DNA of 64,000 nucleotides. It comes from Porphyrobacter sp. AAP82. Its GTDB lineage: Bacteria > Pseudomonadota > Alphaproteobacteria > Sphingomonadales > Sphingomonadaceae. A program made the translations under genes and the position numbers. A model generated the notes under the pieces. That model was not told where the DNA came from. It searched no databases and saw only the letters and a list, made by a program, of their open reading frames with translations. The stretch is taken from NCBI RefSeq assembly GCF_000331285.1, contig NZ_ANFX01000013.1:62001-126000 (forward strand), read 5' to 3'. Shown one piece after another: positions 18,200 to 26,910 of the stretch; the first letter of the stretch is position 1, and each line of letters starts with the position of its first letter.

Positions 18200-20244
18200 C
18201 CGAACACCCGCTGCCCGTGGGTCACCCGGTCGGCCATTGCCATCGTCGTCAGCTGCGCGTTCACCCGGATGCAGCTTGGCATCACGCTCGCATCGCAAAC
18301 CAGCACGTTGGCGGTGCCGTGGACGCGCTGGTCGAGATCGACCACGCCCTTGGCCGGATCGGCGTTGATCTCGTTGCCGCCATGCGGGTGGCTTGACGAG
18401 AGCACGACATCATCGGGCTCTTCGATCAGCCGCGCCAGCAGCGCATCGATCTCGGCATCGCTCATCCCGGCCCGCAGCGTGTCGCCGTGGAGCAGCGCGG
18501 GATAGACCTCCAGCGCGCCGCCCGCAAAGTGCACCTTCGCCAGCAGCGCCAGCGCGCGGCGCAGCACGGCAAGGTCGCTCCCGGTCAACTTGAAATCGAG
18601 CTTGCCGCCCTTGATGTGCCCGCGCCGGTCCGCCGGGAACAGCACCCCCGCCGAGGCGAGGCGGTTGTAGTGGTGCATGCGGGTGAAGTGGTCCTCGAAC
18701 CACCCCGGCACCAGCGAGGCCATGCTCATCGGCGGCTGGAAATGGCTCTCGATCAGGAAATCGCCGCGGTCGATGAAGGTCGCCATCTGGTCCTCGTCCC
18801 AGGCGATCACGTTCGCGGGCATCAGCGCGGGGACGGGGCAGGCGATGTTGAGCGAGATGTTCTGGCCCGTGCCCCGGATCCCGCTCGCCGACAGGATATT
18901 GCTCGACGCGATGGTGCCCGCGGCGACCATCACGCCTCGGGTGACGCGGATCGTCTTGCCGCGATAATCGGGCAGCACCACCTTGACCGAGCTTGCCACC
19001 CGGCGGCCTTGCGCATCGCGCGGGCCCCAGCCGATCTCGGCGACCTCGGCCTCGGCAAGGATACGCGCGGGCCGGGCGGCGGTGACCGCGCGGCGCAAAA
19101 AGCTCTCGGGCATGGCGCGCTTGCGGCCATAGGGGCAGCCGGTGTTGCAATAGCCGCAGGAGATGCAGGCGTTGGGCTCGGTCTTCGATCCCCAGTTCTT
19201 GCGGAACCACCCGGCAACGGCGCGGCTGTCCATCGGGTCGCTCGACCCGGCCTTGTAGGCGTCCCACCCGGCCAGCAGCCGCGTCCCGTTGCTGCGCCCC
19301 AGCCGCCGGTCGATCTCATGGACGCCGAGCACCGCCTCGACCCGCTCATAGGCCGCCGCAAGCGCGTCCGCAGCGATCGGCGCGCCGATCCCGGCCCAGG
19401 TGGCGAGCACGTCGTTGGCGTCAGGGTGCGTCTCGCCCTCGGCCGCAAGCCGCAGGCAGATGCCGTTGTTGATGACGGTCGAGCCGCCCACGGTGCGCCC
19501 CTGGAAGACGATGATGTCACGGTCGCGCGTGGTCTGGATCGCGCCGTCCTTGAACAGGCTCGATGACATCCACTTCTCGTGGGTGGTAATGCGGCTGGAG
19601 GGCAGATAGGGCCCGGCCTCGATCACCAGCACCTCGTAGCCCTGCGCGGCAAGGTTCGCCGCCGCCACCGCCCCGCCCGCGCCCGATCCGATCACCACCA
19701 CCTCGACCGTGTCCGGGATGGCATCGGGATCGACAAAGGCGGATGCGGGCAGATCATTGCCGGTGAATTCGGCGATGGCGGGATCGTCGGGCGTGCCGGC
19801 GCGGGTGCGGTGCCCCGGGAGGGTGTAGCCGAGCGCGCCGAGCACCGGATTGTCGCGGTTGGCGTCTTCCTCGGCCTGCTGCGTGGGGCTCGGGCCGGGG
19901 GCGGCCTGCCAGTGGCCATAGTAGCCCGCATAGACGATGCCGCGGATGCGGGCCATGTCCTGAAACAGGTCGACACGGGTGTTCTGAAGCCGCCGCCGGA
20001 TGCGCCACACCCGGAAGCTCCTCGGCGCGAAGTGCCAGACCGGGCCGCCCAGCACCACCCATGCGGCGAAGACCGCAAGCCCGGTGCTGAACGGGGTCTG
20101 CCCGCGGATATTGCCGAACATCGTCTGGAGGTTGTCGACCACCTGCTGCGGGGTGATCGCCATGCGCGAGGGCTCGACCAGCATGGTCTCGGCAAGCCTG
20201 CGCCAGATGGCGGCGATGAACGGATTGAACGGCTTGTCCTGCAT
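18196..20244 (-). CDS. GMC-family FAD oxidoreductase with a Cys-rich motif
   Basis: 682 residues. FAD-binding site VVVIGSGAGGAVAAANLA begins near residue 190, after a ~180-residue N-terminal region, and QGRTVGGSTVINNG is the second GMC block. The C-terminal motif HPHGGNEINADP and CDASVMPSCIRVNAQLT closes the FAD domain. An insert CISCGYCNTGCPYGRK resembles a ferredoxin half-motif and is found in long-chain alcohol oxidase-like and related GMC proteins. Start set at ATG 20244; an upstream ATG at 20268 is possible. Substrate probably a hydrophobic alcohol or sterol; uncertain. Confidence 0.88.
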   Translation of the reverse strand: MQDKPFNPFIAAIWRRLAETMLVEPSRMAITPQQVVDNLQTMFGNIRGQTPFSTGLAVFAAWVVLGGPVWHFAPRSFRVWRIRRRLQNTRVDLFQDMARIRGIVYAGYYGHWQAAPGPSPTQQAEEDANRDNPVLGALGYTLPGHRTRAGTPDDPAIAEFTGNDLPASAFVDPDAIPDTVEVVVIGSGAGGAVAAANLAAQGYEVLVIEAGPYLPSSRITTHEKWMSSSLFKDGAIQTTRDRDIIVFQGRTVGGSTVINNGICLRLAAEGETHPDANDVLATWAGIGAPIAADALAAAYERVEAVLGVHEIDRRLGRSNGTRLLAGWDAYKAGSSDPMDSRAVAGWFRKNWGSKTEPNACISCGYCNTGCPYGRKRAMPESFLRRAVTAARPARILAEAEVAEIGWGPRDAQGRRVASSVKVVLPDYRGKTIRVTRGVMVAAGTIASSNILSASGIRGTGQNISLNIACPVPALMPANVIAWDEDQMATFIDRGDFLIESHFQPPMSMASLVPGWFEDHFTRMHHYNRLASAGVLFPADRRGHIKGGKLDFKLTGSDLAVLRRALALLAKVHFAGGALEVYPALLHGDTLRAGMSDAEIDALLARLIEEPDDVVLSSSHPHGGNEINADPAKGVVDLDQRVHGTANVLVCDASVMPSCIRVNAQLTTMAMADRVTHGQRVFG

Positions 20245-20364
20245 GCTGCGATCCCCCGGTTGCCGCACCTTGCTACCCCGTTGGAACGGCGGGAGATTGT
20301 ATGCCTGCGCCGGGTTGCGCGGGCAATGGGGGATGGAACGGCTGTGCGCGTCCGAACCCGGTCG

Positions 20365-21162
20365 CTAGCCCTGCCCCCCGGCATTCTGGCGCCCGCGTTC
20401 CTGCACCGCCATGCGGCGGGCCTCCACCTCTTCCGGCGCGACCGCGCTGTTGGCGGCGGAGGAGCGCTGCGCCTCCAGCGCCAGCCCCTCGCCGAAGCTG
20501 GCCGCGTAGCCATCGTCGATCAGGCGCTTGTAGAGGCCCAGAAAGGCAGGATCGATGCTCGCCATGTCGGCGGCCAGCCTGCGGGCGAGGGGGAGCAGTT
20601 CCTCGGGCGCGGTCACGTGGTTGACGAGGCCCCATGCATGGGCGGTTGCCGCATCAAGAAAATTGCCGGTGAAGGCGAGTTCCTTGGCGCGGGAGATCCC
20701 GATCATGCGGGAGAGCTTCTGCGACAGCCCCCAGCCCGGCACGATCCCGACCCTTGCGTGGGTATCTGCAAACCGCGCATTGGTGCTGGCGACCAGCACG
20801 TCGCAGGCGAGCGCGACTTCGAAGCCGCCGGTGATCGCCACACCGTTGATCGCCCCGATCACCGGCTTCCTGCACAGCTCGATGGCTTTGACCGGATTGT
20901 CGGCGGGGTCGGTGGCATTGGCGCTGCCCAAGGCGCCTGCCTCGCTGCCCAGTTCCTTCAAGTCGAGCCCCGCCGTGAACGCCCGCTCGCCCGCGCCGGT
21001 GAGGATCACCGCGCGCACCGCGTCGTCGGCGTCCACCGCGCGCATCACCTCGGCAAGGCGCTTCCTCAGCGCGCGGTTCAGCGCGTTCATCGCCTGGGGG
21101 CGGTTCAAGGTGACGGTCGCCACCGCGCCGTCAACTGCGAGCAGGATCACATCGTCAGCCAT
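20365..21162 (-). CDS. Enoyl-CoA hydratase/isomerase family protein
   Basis: 265 residues of crotonase fold. Landmarks: VTLNRPQAMNALN, ERAFTAGLDLKEL (CoA-binding region), and the oxyanion-hole stretch INGVAITGGFEVALACD, followed by ARVGIVPGWGLSQ. The usual second catalytic Glu lies at the GIVPGWG position, where this protein has Val/Pro, so the reaction may differ from simple hydration. Its ATG shares the A of the ung stop (TGATG), so it is translationally coupled to ung. No other fatty-acid gene is adjacent. Confidence 0.88.
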   Translation of the reverse strand: MADDVILLAVDGAVATVTLNRPQAMNALNRALRKRLAEVMRAVDADDAVRAVILTGAGERAFTAGLDLKELGSEAGALGSANATDPADNPVKAIELCRKPVIGAINGVAITGGFEVALACDVLVASTNARFADTHARVGIVPGWGLSQKLSRMIGISRAKELAFTGNFLDAATAHAWGLVNHVTAPEELLPLARRLAADMASIDPAFLGLYKRLIDDGYAASFGEGLALEAQRSSAANSAVAPEEVEARRMAVQERGRQNAGGQG

Positions 21163-21845
21163 CAAATCCTCCAGTCGATGCTGCCACGCCCGTGCTCCTC
21201 CAGAAAAACATTGGTCCGGCTGAAGGGGCGCGAGCCGAAGAAGCCATTGTGGGCCGATAGCGGGCTGGGATGGGCCGAGGCGACTATCAGATGATGGGAT
21301 GCGCGCGCGAGGGCGGGCACGCGGCTCGCCTTCTTCTTGGCGTGGCTGCCCCACAGGATGAAGACGCAAGGATCGGCGCGCCCGGCCACCGCTGCCACCG
21401 CCGCATCGGTGATCGCATCCCACCCGCGCCCGGCATGGCTCCCCGCTTGTCCCGCTTCCACCGTCAGCGTGTTGTTGAGCAGCAGCACGCCCTGCTTCGC
21501 CCACGCAGTCAGATCGCCCGTCGCGGGGCGGGGGAGGCCAAGGTCGGCCTCGAGCTCCTTGTAGATGTTGACGAGGCTCGGCGGCGGCCTGACCCCCGCC
21601 TGCACCGAAAACGCCAACCCGTGCGCCTGTCCCGGCCCGTGATAGGGATCCTGCCCGAGGATCACGCAGCGCACCGCCTCCAGCGGGGTCAGCGCCAGCG
21701 CGGTGAGGCGTTGCCCGCGCGGCGGATAGACCTGCTTGCCCGAGGCTTCTTCGGCCTTGAGCCATCCCCCGAGCTTCCTTGCCTCGGGGGCGTTCAGCAC
21801 CGGTTCGAGCGCGGGCCGCCAGCTATCGGGGATGGTCTCGGACAT
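21162..21845 (-). CDS. ung: Uracil-DNA glycosylase, family 1
   Basis: Removes uracil from DNA in base-excision repair. 227 residues. The water-activating motif GQDPYHGPGQAHGLAFSV and the minor-groove loop HPSPLSAHNGFFGSRPF are complete, and LLLNNTLTVE gives the Asn of the uracil pocket. Start ATG 21845 is well placed with no conserved residues upstream. The stop TGA overlaps the start of the enoyl-CoA hydratase gene by one base. Confidence 0.96.
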   Translation of the reverse strand: MSETIPDSWRPALEPVLNAPEARKLGGWLKAEEASGKQVYPPRGQRLTALALTPLEAVRCVILGQDPYHGPGQAHGLAFSVQAGVRPPPSLVNIYKELEADLGLPRPATGDLTAWAKQGVLLLNNTLTVEAGQAGSHAGRGWDAITDAAVAAVAGRADPCVFILWGSHAKKKASRVPALARASHHLIVASAHPSPLSAHNGFFGSRPFSRTNVFLEEHGRGSIDWRI

Positions 21846-21926
21846 GGCGCCGCAGGCTAGGCCACCCCGCCCGCGCACGCCACTGGCCCCTTCCCCTCTT
21901 TCCCCAATGCGCGTAGGGCTGGCCGC

Positions 21927-22547
21927 ATGGCTGTGCACTTTCACGAAGAAGACCTCCCCGCAGGCGTGCTGACCGGTTCGGCGGCGCTCGCCATCGATAC
22001 CGAGACCATGGGCCTTGTCACCCACCGTGACCGGCTGTGCGTGGTGCAGATCTCCGACGGGACGGGGGACGAGCATCTGGTGCGCTTCGGCCCCGGCAGC
22101 AGCTATGATGCGCCCAATCTGAAGGCGATCCTCGCCGATCCGGCGCGCCAGAAGATCTACCACTTCGCTCGCTTCGATCTTGCCGCGGTGCATTACTACC
22201 TCGGCGTCATGGCGGGGCCGGTGTTCTGCACCAAGATCGCCAGCAAGCTGACCCGCACCTATACCGACCGGCACGGCCTCAAGAACCTCGTCGAGGAACT
22301 GCTGGGGGAGAGCATCTCCAAGCAGCAGCAGTCCTCCGACTGGGGCGGGCCGGTGCTGAGCGATCCGCAGCGCGACTATGCGGCGAGCGACGTGCGCTAC
22401 CTCCACCGCCTGCGCGACGAACTGACCGTGCGGCTGGAACGCGAAGGGCGCACCGCGATCGCCCAGGCGTGCTTCGATTTCCTCCCGGCCCGGGCGCTGC
22501 TCGACATCGCCGGCTGGGCCGAGAACGACATCTTCAGCCACATGTAA
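21927..22547 (+). CDS. Ribonuclease D-like 3'-5' exonuclease (DEDDy)
   Basis: 206 residues, only the exonuclease domain. AIDTETMGL (Asp, Glu), HFARFDLAAV (Asp) and YAASDVRYLHRL (Tyr, Asp) give the full DEDDy set. The HRDC domains of E. coli RNase D are missing, as in many alphaproteobacteria. Directly upstream of lptC by 25 bases and probably in one operon with it. Confidence 0.9.
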   Translation: MAVHFHEEDLPAGVLTGSAALAIDTETMGLVTHRDRLCVVQISDGTGDEHLVRFGPGSSYDAPNLKAILADPARQKIYHFARFDLAAVHYYLGVMAGPVFCTKIASKLTRTYTDRHGLKNLVEELLGESISKQQQSSDWGGPVLSDPQRDYAASDVRYLHRLRDELTVRLEREGRTAIAQACFDFLPARALLDIAGWAENDIFSHM

Positions 22548-22572
22548 GGTCGAAGGCAGCACAAGCGCGATC

Positions 22573-23238
22573 ATGGCCCCCGAGCAAGCCATCGAAACAT
22601 CCGAGGCGCGCGCGCTTCGCAGCCGGCGGCAGACGCTCGCCGCGCCCGGCGGTTCGCACGACCGGACGGTGCGGCTGCTCGCCCGGGTCTTGCCGATGGG
22701 GGTGGGGGTGATCGCCGCGCTGATGGTGATCACGCCGCTGAGCCCCCGGGGCGAGGTCAGCTTCCTGCTCGATCGCAACAAGGTCGCGCTGATCGACGAG
22801 CGCCTCTCCGTCGACAATGCCATGTATCGCGGGCGCGACAACCAGGGCCGGCCCTTCTCGCTGCTGGCGGGCGAGGCGGTGCAGCGCTCGAGCGCCGAAG
22901 GGCTGGTGCGGATGCGCGACCTTGTCGCCCAGCTGCTGCTGGCCGAGGGCCCCGCGCGCCTCGCCGCCGATGGCGGGACCTATGACATCGACGCCGAAAC
23001 CGTGACGGTCGAAGGCCCGGTGCGCCTCACCGCCTCCGATGGCTATGCGATGACCGCAAGCGGGGTGTCGGTCGATCTGAAATCGCGCACCATGCTCGGG
23101 CGCGAAGGGGTGAGCGGCGCGATCCCGGCCGGAACCTTCTCCGCCAACACCTTGCGCGCCGATCTCGCCGCGCGCACGATCACGCTTGAGGGCAGGGCCC
23201 GCTTCACCATGATTCCCGGCCAGTTGAGGATGCCGTGA
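22573..23238 (+). CDS. lptC: LPS export periplasmic protein LptC
   Basis: Bitopic inner-membrane protein that links the LptBFG transporter to the LptA bridge. 221 residues, with a cytosolic stretch of ~40, one membrane segment (LLARVLPMGVGVIAALMVI), and a periplasmic beta-jellyroll. The repeated beta pattern (ARLAADGGTYDIDAETVTVEGPVRL, GYAMTASGVSVDLKSRTMLG) is the OstA-like fold. Stop TGA overlaps the lptA start (TGATG). Confidence 0.9.
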   Translation: MAPEQAIETSEARALRSRRQTLAAPGGSHDRTVRLLARVLPMGVGVIAALMVITPLSPRGEVSFLLDRNKVALIDERLSVDNAMYRGRDNQGRPFSLLAGEAVQRSSAEGLVRMRDLVAQLLLAEGPARLAADGGTYDIDAETVTVEGPVRLTASDGYAMTASGVSVDLKSRTMLGREGVSGAIPAGTFSANTLRADLAARTITLEGRARFTMIPGQLRMP

Positions 23239-23828
23239 TGCACGACACGACCACCACCCCCACCCGCACCCCCGTGGCCCGCCTCGCGCTGGCATGGGGG
23301 ATCGGCGGCTTCGCGCTCACCGCAGTGCTGGCGGGGGGCATGAACCTTGCAGCCCAGGGCATCGCCCGCCACGATTCGCGCGCGCCGGTGACCTATGACG
23401 CGGGCCGGTTCCTGCTCGACGACAAGGCCAATCAGGCGATCGCCACCGGCGGCGTGACCGTCACCCAGGCCGGGCTCACCGTCCAGTCGGACCGGATGCT
23501 GGTGAACTTCACCGATGCCGGCGGGAGCCTCGAGATCCAGCGCATCACCGCCACCGGCGGCGTGGTCATCACCCGCGGCAACGAACGCGCGAGCGGCGAC
23601 AATGCGGTCTATGATTTCGGGCGCCGGATCATCACCATGGCCGGCAATGTCGCCCTGCGCCGGGGAAGCGACACGCTCAACGGCGGGCGGCTGGTGATCG
23701 ACCTCGACAGCGGGCTTTCGACCGTTGACGGCAGCGCGGCGGGCGGCGCCCCGGTGCCGGGCCAGCCTGCGCGCAGCGGCCGGGTCACGGGGACCTTCGC
23801 GGTGCCGCAGGGCGACCGGAAGAACTGA
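23238..23828 (+). CDS. lptA: LPS transport periplasmic protein LptA
   Basis: Periplasmic bridge carrying LPS from LptC to the outer membrane. 196 residues. An N-terminal hydrophobic segment (ALAWGIGGFALTAVLAGGMNLAA) serves as signal. The OstA repeats follow: NQAIATGGVTVTQAGLTVQSDRM, ITATGGVVITRGNERASGDN, RIITMAGNVALRRGSDTLNG. ATG 23238 gives a TGATG overlap with lptC; GTG at 23235 is possible. Its stop codon directly abuts the stop of the converging glycosylphosphotransferase gene. lptB is not in the window. Confidence 0.9.
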   Translation: MHDTTTTPTRTPVARLALAWGIGGFALTAVLAGGMNLAAQGIARHDSRAPVTYDAGRFLLDDKANQAIATGGVTVTQAGLTVQSDRMLVNFTDAGGSLEIQRITATGGVVITRGNERASGDNAVYDFGRRIITMAGNVALRRGSDTLNGGRLVIDLDSGLSTVDGSAAGGAPVPGQPARSGRVTGTFAVPQGDRKN

Positions 23829-25232
23829 TCAGAACGCGTTCTTGTGCCGCAGCACCATCGCGGTGCGCAGCACGATGCCGATATCGCGCGTGAGCGACCA
23901 GCCCGCGATATATTCGAGGTCCGATTGCAAGCGGTCGGTGAGGTCCTTCTCGTGCTCGGTCGCGCCGCGGTGGCCGCGCACCTGGGCAAGACCGGTGAGA
24001 CCCGGCTTGAGGCAGTGGCGCTGCCAGTACTGGCGGTCGATGTCCCAGAAATACTTGTTGTTTGCGCGTGAACCCAGCGCATGCGGGCGCGGGCCGACGA
24101 TCGACATGTCGCCCTTCAGCACATTGAGCAGCTGCGGCAGCTCGTCGATGCTGGTGCGGCGGATGAAGGCGCCGATGCGGGTGATGCGGTCATCATCGCG
24201 CGAGGCCGAGCGGTTGCCGTCGTGATCGAGCTTCTCCTCGCGCATCGAGCGGAACTTGAACATGTCGAAAAACTGGTTGCCGCGCCCGAGGCGGCGCTGG
24301 ATGAACAGCATCGGGCCGCCATCCTCGAGCTTGACCAGCACCGCGATCACCAGCAGCAGCGGCAAGAGCACGACCAGCCCCACCAGCGCCACGGCCACAT
24401 CGAAGGCGCGCTTGAGGATCCGGGCGCGCAGGCCGAGCGGGCCGGTGGAGACCACCAGCGTCGTCCTGTCGAGCGCGTCATAGCGGTGCACCCCGACCGC
24501 GCCGAGCTTGTGCGCGGGCTCGCTGACGATCTCGCCATAGACGCCTGCGCACTTCAGCAGGAAGGCCCAGTCCTCGCGCCGTTCGCGCGGGCAGCTGACC
24601 ACCACCTGATCCTGGTTGCGCAGCAGCTTGCCCAGCCGGTCGAGCATGAAGGGATCGTGGCTGCCCGGATCAAGGTTGTATTCGGCCGCCGAAATGCGCT
24701 CGGCCCCGGCGAAGGCGAAGCTCGATCCGCCATCGTCGATCACCAGCCGGTTGCTCACCCGCCCGCCCCAGCGGGCCGCGATAATCACCGCAACAACGCG
24801 GCGGATCGCCACCACCAGCACCGCGGCCAGCAACAGGCCGAGCGTCACCACCCCGCGCGAGAAATCGTCGTTGGACTTGGTGTAGAAGCCCACGAAGTTG
24901 ATGAGCGCGGCCGAAATCACCAGCGCAGTCAGCGCCTTGCGCGAGGCAAAGGTCCAGCTGCCCAGCGCGCGCACGCCATAGGATCCGTTGTAGAGCGCGA
25001 TCGTGAAGTAGGCCGGCAGCATCACCTGCGCGGTGATCATCGCGCGGCCCTCGGCCCACACGCCTTCCCAGATCAGCGCGGCAAGCGCGAAGCTGAAGTG
25101 GAACAGCGCGCCGTCGGTCAGCAGCATCATCGCATAGGCGCGCAGGCGGCGCCGCTCCAGCGATGGCACCAGTCTGCTTTCCACCGACTGGTGGCGTACT
25201 GCATCCAGTAGCCTCGGCGTAGCGCGGTTCAT
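23829..25232 (-). CDS. Polyprenyl glycosylphosphotransferase (WcaJ/ExoY-like)
   Basis: Starts an exopolysaccharide unit by moving a sugar phosphate to undecaprenyl phosphate. 467 residues: four N-terminal membrane segments, a CoA-binding-like soluble domain, a fifth hydrophobic segment (KRAFDVAVALVGLVVLLPLLL), and the catalytic domain with FIQRRLGRG, FKFRSMR, DELPQLLNVLKGDMSIVGPRP and KPGLTGLAQVRG. ATG 25232 has GGGGGAAGGG before it. No polymerase or other EPS gene is adjacent in the window. Confidence 0.93.
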   Translation of the reverse strand: MNRATPRLLDAVRHQSVESRLVPSLERRRLRAYAMMLLTDGALFHFSFALAALIWEGVWAEGRAMITAQVMLPAYFTIALYNGSYGVRALGSWTFASRKALTALVISAALINFVGFYTKSNDDFSRGVVTLGLLLAAVLVVAIRRVVAVIIAARWGGRVSNRLVIDDGGSSFAFAGAERISAAEYNLDPGSHDPFMLDRLGKLLRNQDQVVVSCPRERREDWAFLLKCAGVYGEIVSEPAHKLGAVGVHRYDALDRTTLVVSTGPLGLRARILKRAFDVAVALVGLVVLLPLLLVIAVLVKLEDGGPMLFIQRRLGRGNQFFDMFKFRSMREEKLDHDGNRSASRDDDRITRIGAFIRRTSIDELPQLLNVLKGDMSIVGPRPHALGSRANNKYFWDIDRQYWQRHCLKPGLTGLAQVRGHRGATEHEKDLTDRLQSDLEYIAGWSLTRDIGIVLRTAMVLRHKNAF

Positions 25233-25336
25233 GGAAGCCCTTCCCCCAAAGGTGCGACCCTCAAGATGTTGCCTTGCGGATATTACAGACAAAAGCACAT
25301 CTTGTGCGACTGCGAAATGCAGCTTGTCACATTTTG

Positions 25337-26401
25337 CTAACGCTTCGCAGCAAATCGCCCGATTTCGGCCAGCTCCTGCGCGAGCAGCAGCTCGGCGGCC
25401 TGACTGTTGGCGATGAGGCTGCGGTGGAGCGCGGTGAGTCGGGGGATCAGCCGGTCGAGCCGCGTCTCGCGGCTGCCCCGCGCGGCCGGTTGCAGCCAGC
25501 GCTTGAACTGGTTCTGGATGTCGCGTTTCTCGCGGAAGAAGATGCCGAGCCGCATCTCGGCGCCCTTGTCGATCTGTTCGAAGGCACCGCGCGGGCCGAG
25601 ATAGGCGGCGATCTGCGCGAGTTGCGCCGCCCGCCGTTCGAGCGCGAGCGCGACCCCCACGGGGTTGAGGCCGAGCTCGCGCATCCGCCGCACCTCGCCC
25701 GCGATCTTGCCGGTCTCCCCGCCGAGCACGGCGTTGACCAGCGGGGCAAAGCCGTCCTCTTCGGTGGCCGCGCCGATCGCGGCGTGATCCTCGGGCGTGG
25801 CGGCCCGCGGGGCCTGGGGATCGGCGCCGACATACAGCGCGAGCTTGTCGACCTCCGACTGGGCGAGCCTGACGTCGAGCCCGGCGGACCGCGCGATGCG
25901 TTCGGCAAGGTCGCCGCCAAGCCTGAGGCCCGCCGCGTCCGCCATCTGCCGCACCGCCTGCGCCACCGCCGACAGATCGGGCGGGTGGAACATCGCGACG
26001 AGCGCATCCTTGCGCTTTTCCAGCAGCTTGGCGGTGCGCGACTTGTCGGTGGCGCTGGTGGCGACGATGATCACCGGCGCCGCCTCGCCCGCGCCGGCCT
26101 CGCCGGTCTCGATCAGGATTTGCAGCGCGTCATGCGCATCATCGCCGCTCGCGCGCACCCAGATGTGGCGGTTGCCGCCGAACAGCGAGGCCGAGCGCGC
26201 CTCGTCCCCCAAGAGGGCGGGATCGCGCTTCAGGTCCGCGCCGGTCAGCTCGATCCGCTCGCCCGGATCGGGCAGGGCGGCGGCGAGGCGCTGTGCCGCG
26301 GCGCTGGCGCCGGCTTCGTCGGGTCCGCAGAAGAAGAACATCCGGCAGGATGCCGCGCCCGCCGGGGCCCCTCGCAGAAAATCCTTCTGGGTCGCCTTCA
26401 C
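25337..26401 (-). CDS. holA: DNA polymerase III subunit delta
   Basis: Clamp-loader subunit. 354 residues. N-terminal MFFFCGPDEAGASAAAQRL is the degenerate P-loop-like start of delta, with the AAA-like fold and C-terminal helical collar (FKRWLQPAARGSRETRLDRLIPRLTALHRS). GTG start overlaps the lptE stop (GTGA), the usual alphaproteobacterial leuS-lptE-holA order. Confidence 0.92.
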   Translation of the reverse strand: MKATQKDFLRGAPAGAASCRMFFFCGPDEAGASAAAQRLAAALPDPGERIELTGADLKRDPALLGDEARSASLFGGNRHIWVRASGDDAHDALQILIETGEAGAGEAAPVIIVATSATDKSRTAKLLEKRKDALVAMFHPPDLSAVAQAVRQMADAAGLRLGGDLAERIARSAGLDVRLAQSEVDKLALYVGADPQAPRAATPEDHAAIGAATEEDGFAPLVNAVLGGETGKIAGEVRRMRELGLNPVGVALALERRAAQLAQIAAYLGPRGAFEQIDKGAEMRLGIFFREKRDIQNQFKRWLQPAARGSRETRLDRLIPRLTALHRSLIANSQAAELLLAQELAEIGRFAAKR

Positions 26402-26910
26402 GGCTGGACGGGGCGGCCTTGCGCGCCTTGGGACCTCAAGGTCAGCGCGACCTGTGTCGCCATCCGGTCGGCAACTTCGAGCGCGAGGTTTTCGAGCGCC
26501 TTCTGCTCGGCGGCGATGGTGGCATATTCGCTGGACACCACGTCGATCCCGGCGTCCGAGCCCGAGGTCGCATCGAGCAGCACCGCGCCGGTGGCCAGAT
26601 CGATGAGCTGGTAGCGCGCGCGCAGGATACGGCGTTCCCGGCTGATGGTGTCGTCGTTGAGGACGCCCAGCGCCTCGAGCGAATCGTCCAGTCGCACGTC
26701 GAGCCGGTATTGCGGCACCGCCTGCCCCGCCACGCCGAGCCGCGCATCGAGCGCGTTCTTGACCAGCCAGCCTCCCCGACCCTGGATCGCGGGCACCTCG
26801 ACCGACGCCAGCCCCTGCGCCGAGACCGACTGCGTCCCGCCCGCATACATCGGCGTCAGACCGCAGGCGGACAGGGCCAGGAGGGCGGCGAGGGCGAGAA
26901 GAATCCGCAT
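26398..26910 (-). CDS. lptE: LPS assembly lipoprotein LptE
   Basis: Outer-membrane lipoprotein partner of LptD. 170 residues; lipobox in [17 protein letters not shown], followed by LTPMYAGG, the usual N-terminal sequence of this family. Shares one base with the leuS stop (TGATG) and four with holA. Name rests on start sequence, size and gene order. Confidence 0.9.
   Translation of the reverse strand: MRILLALAALLALSACGLTPMYAGGTQSVSAQGLASVEVPAIQGRGGWLVKNALDARLGVAGQAVPQYRLDVRLDDSLEALGVLNDDTISRERRILRARYQLIDLATGAVLLDATSGSDAGIDVVSSEYATIAAEQKALENLALEVADRMATQVALTLRSQGAQGRPVQP

Noticed and set aside
22573-22842. Long N-terminal extension of ung or a second gene opposite lptC and RNase D
   Set aside because: The minus-strand frame is open but its product has no conserved sequence before the Ung start at 21845.
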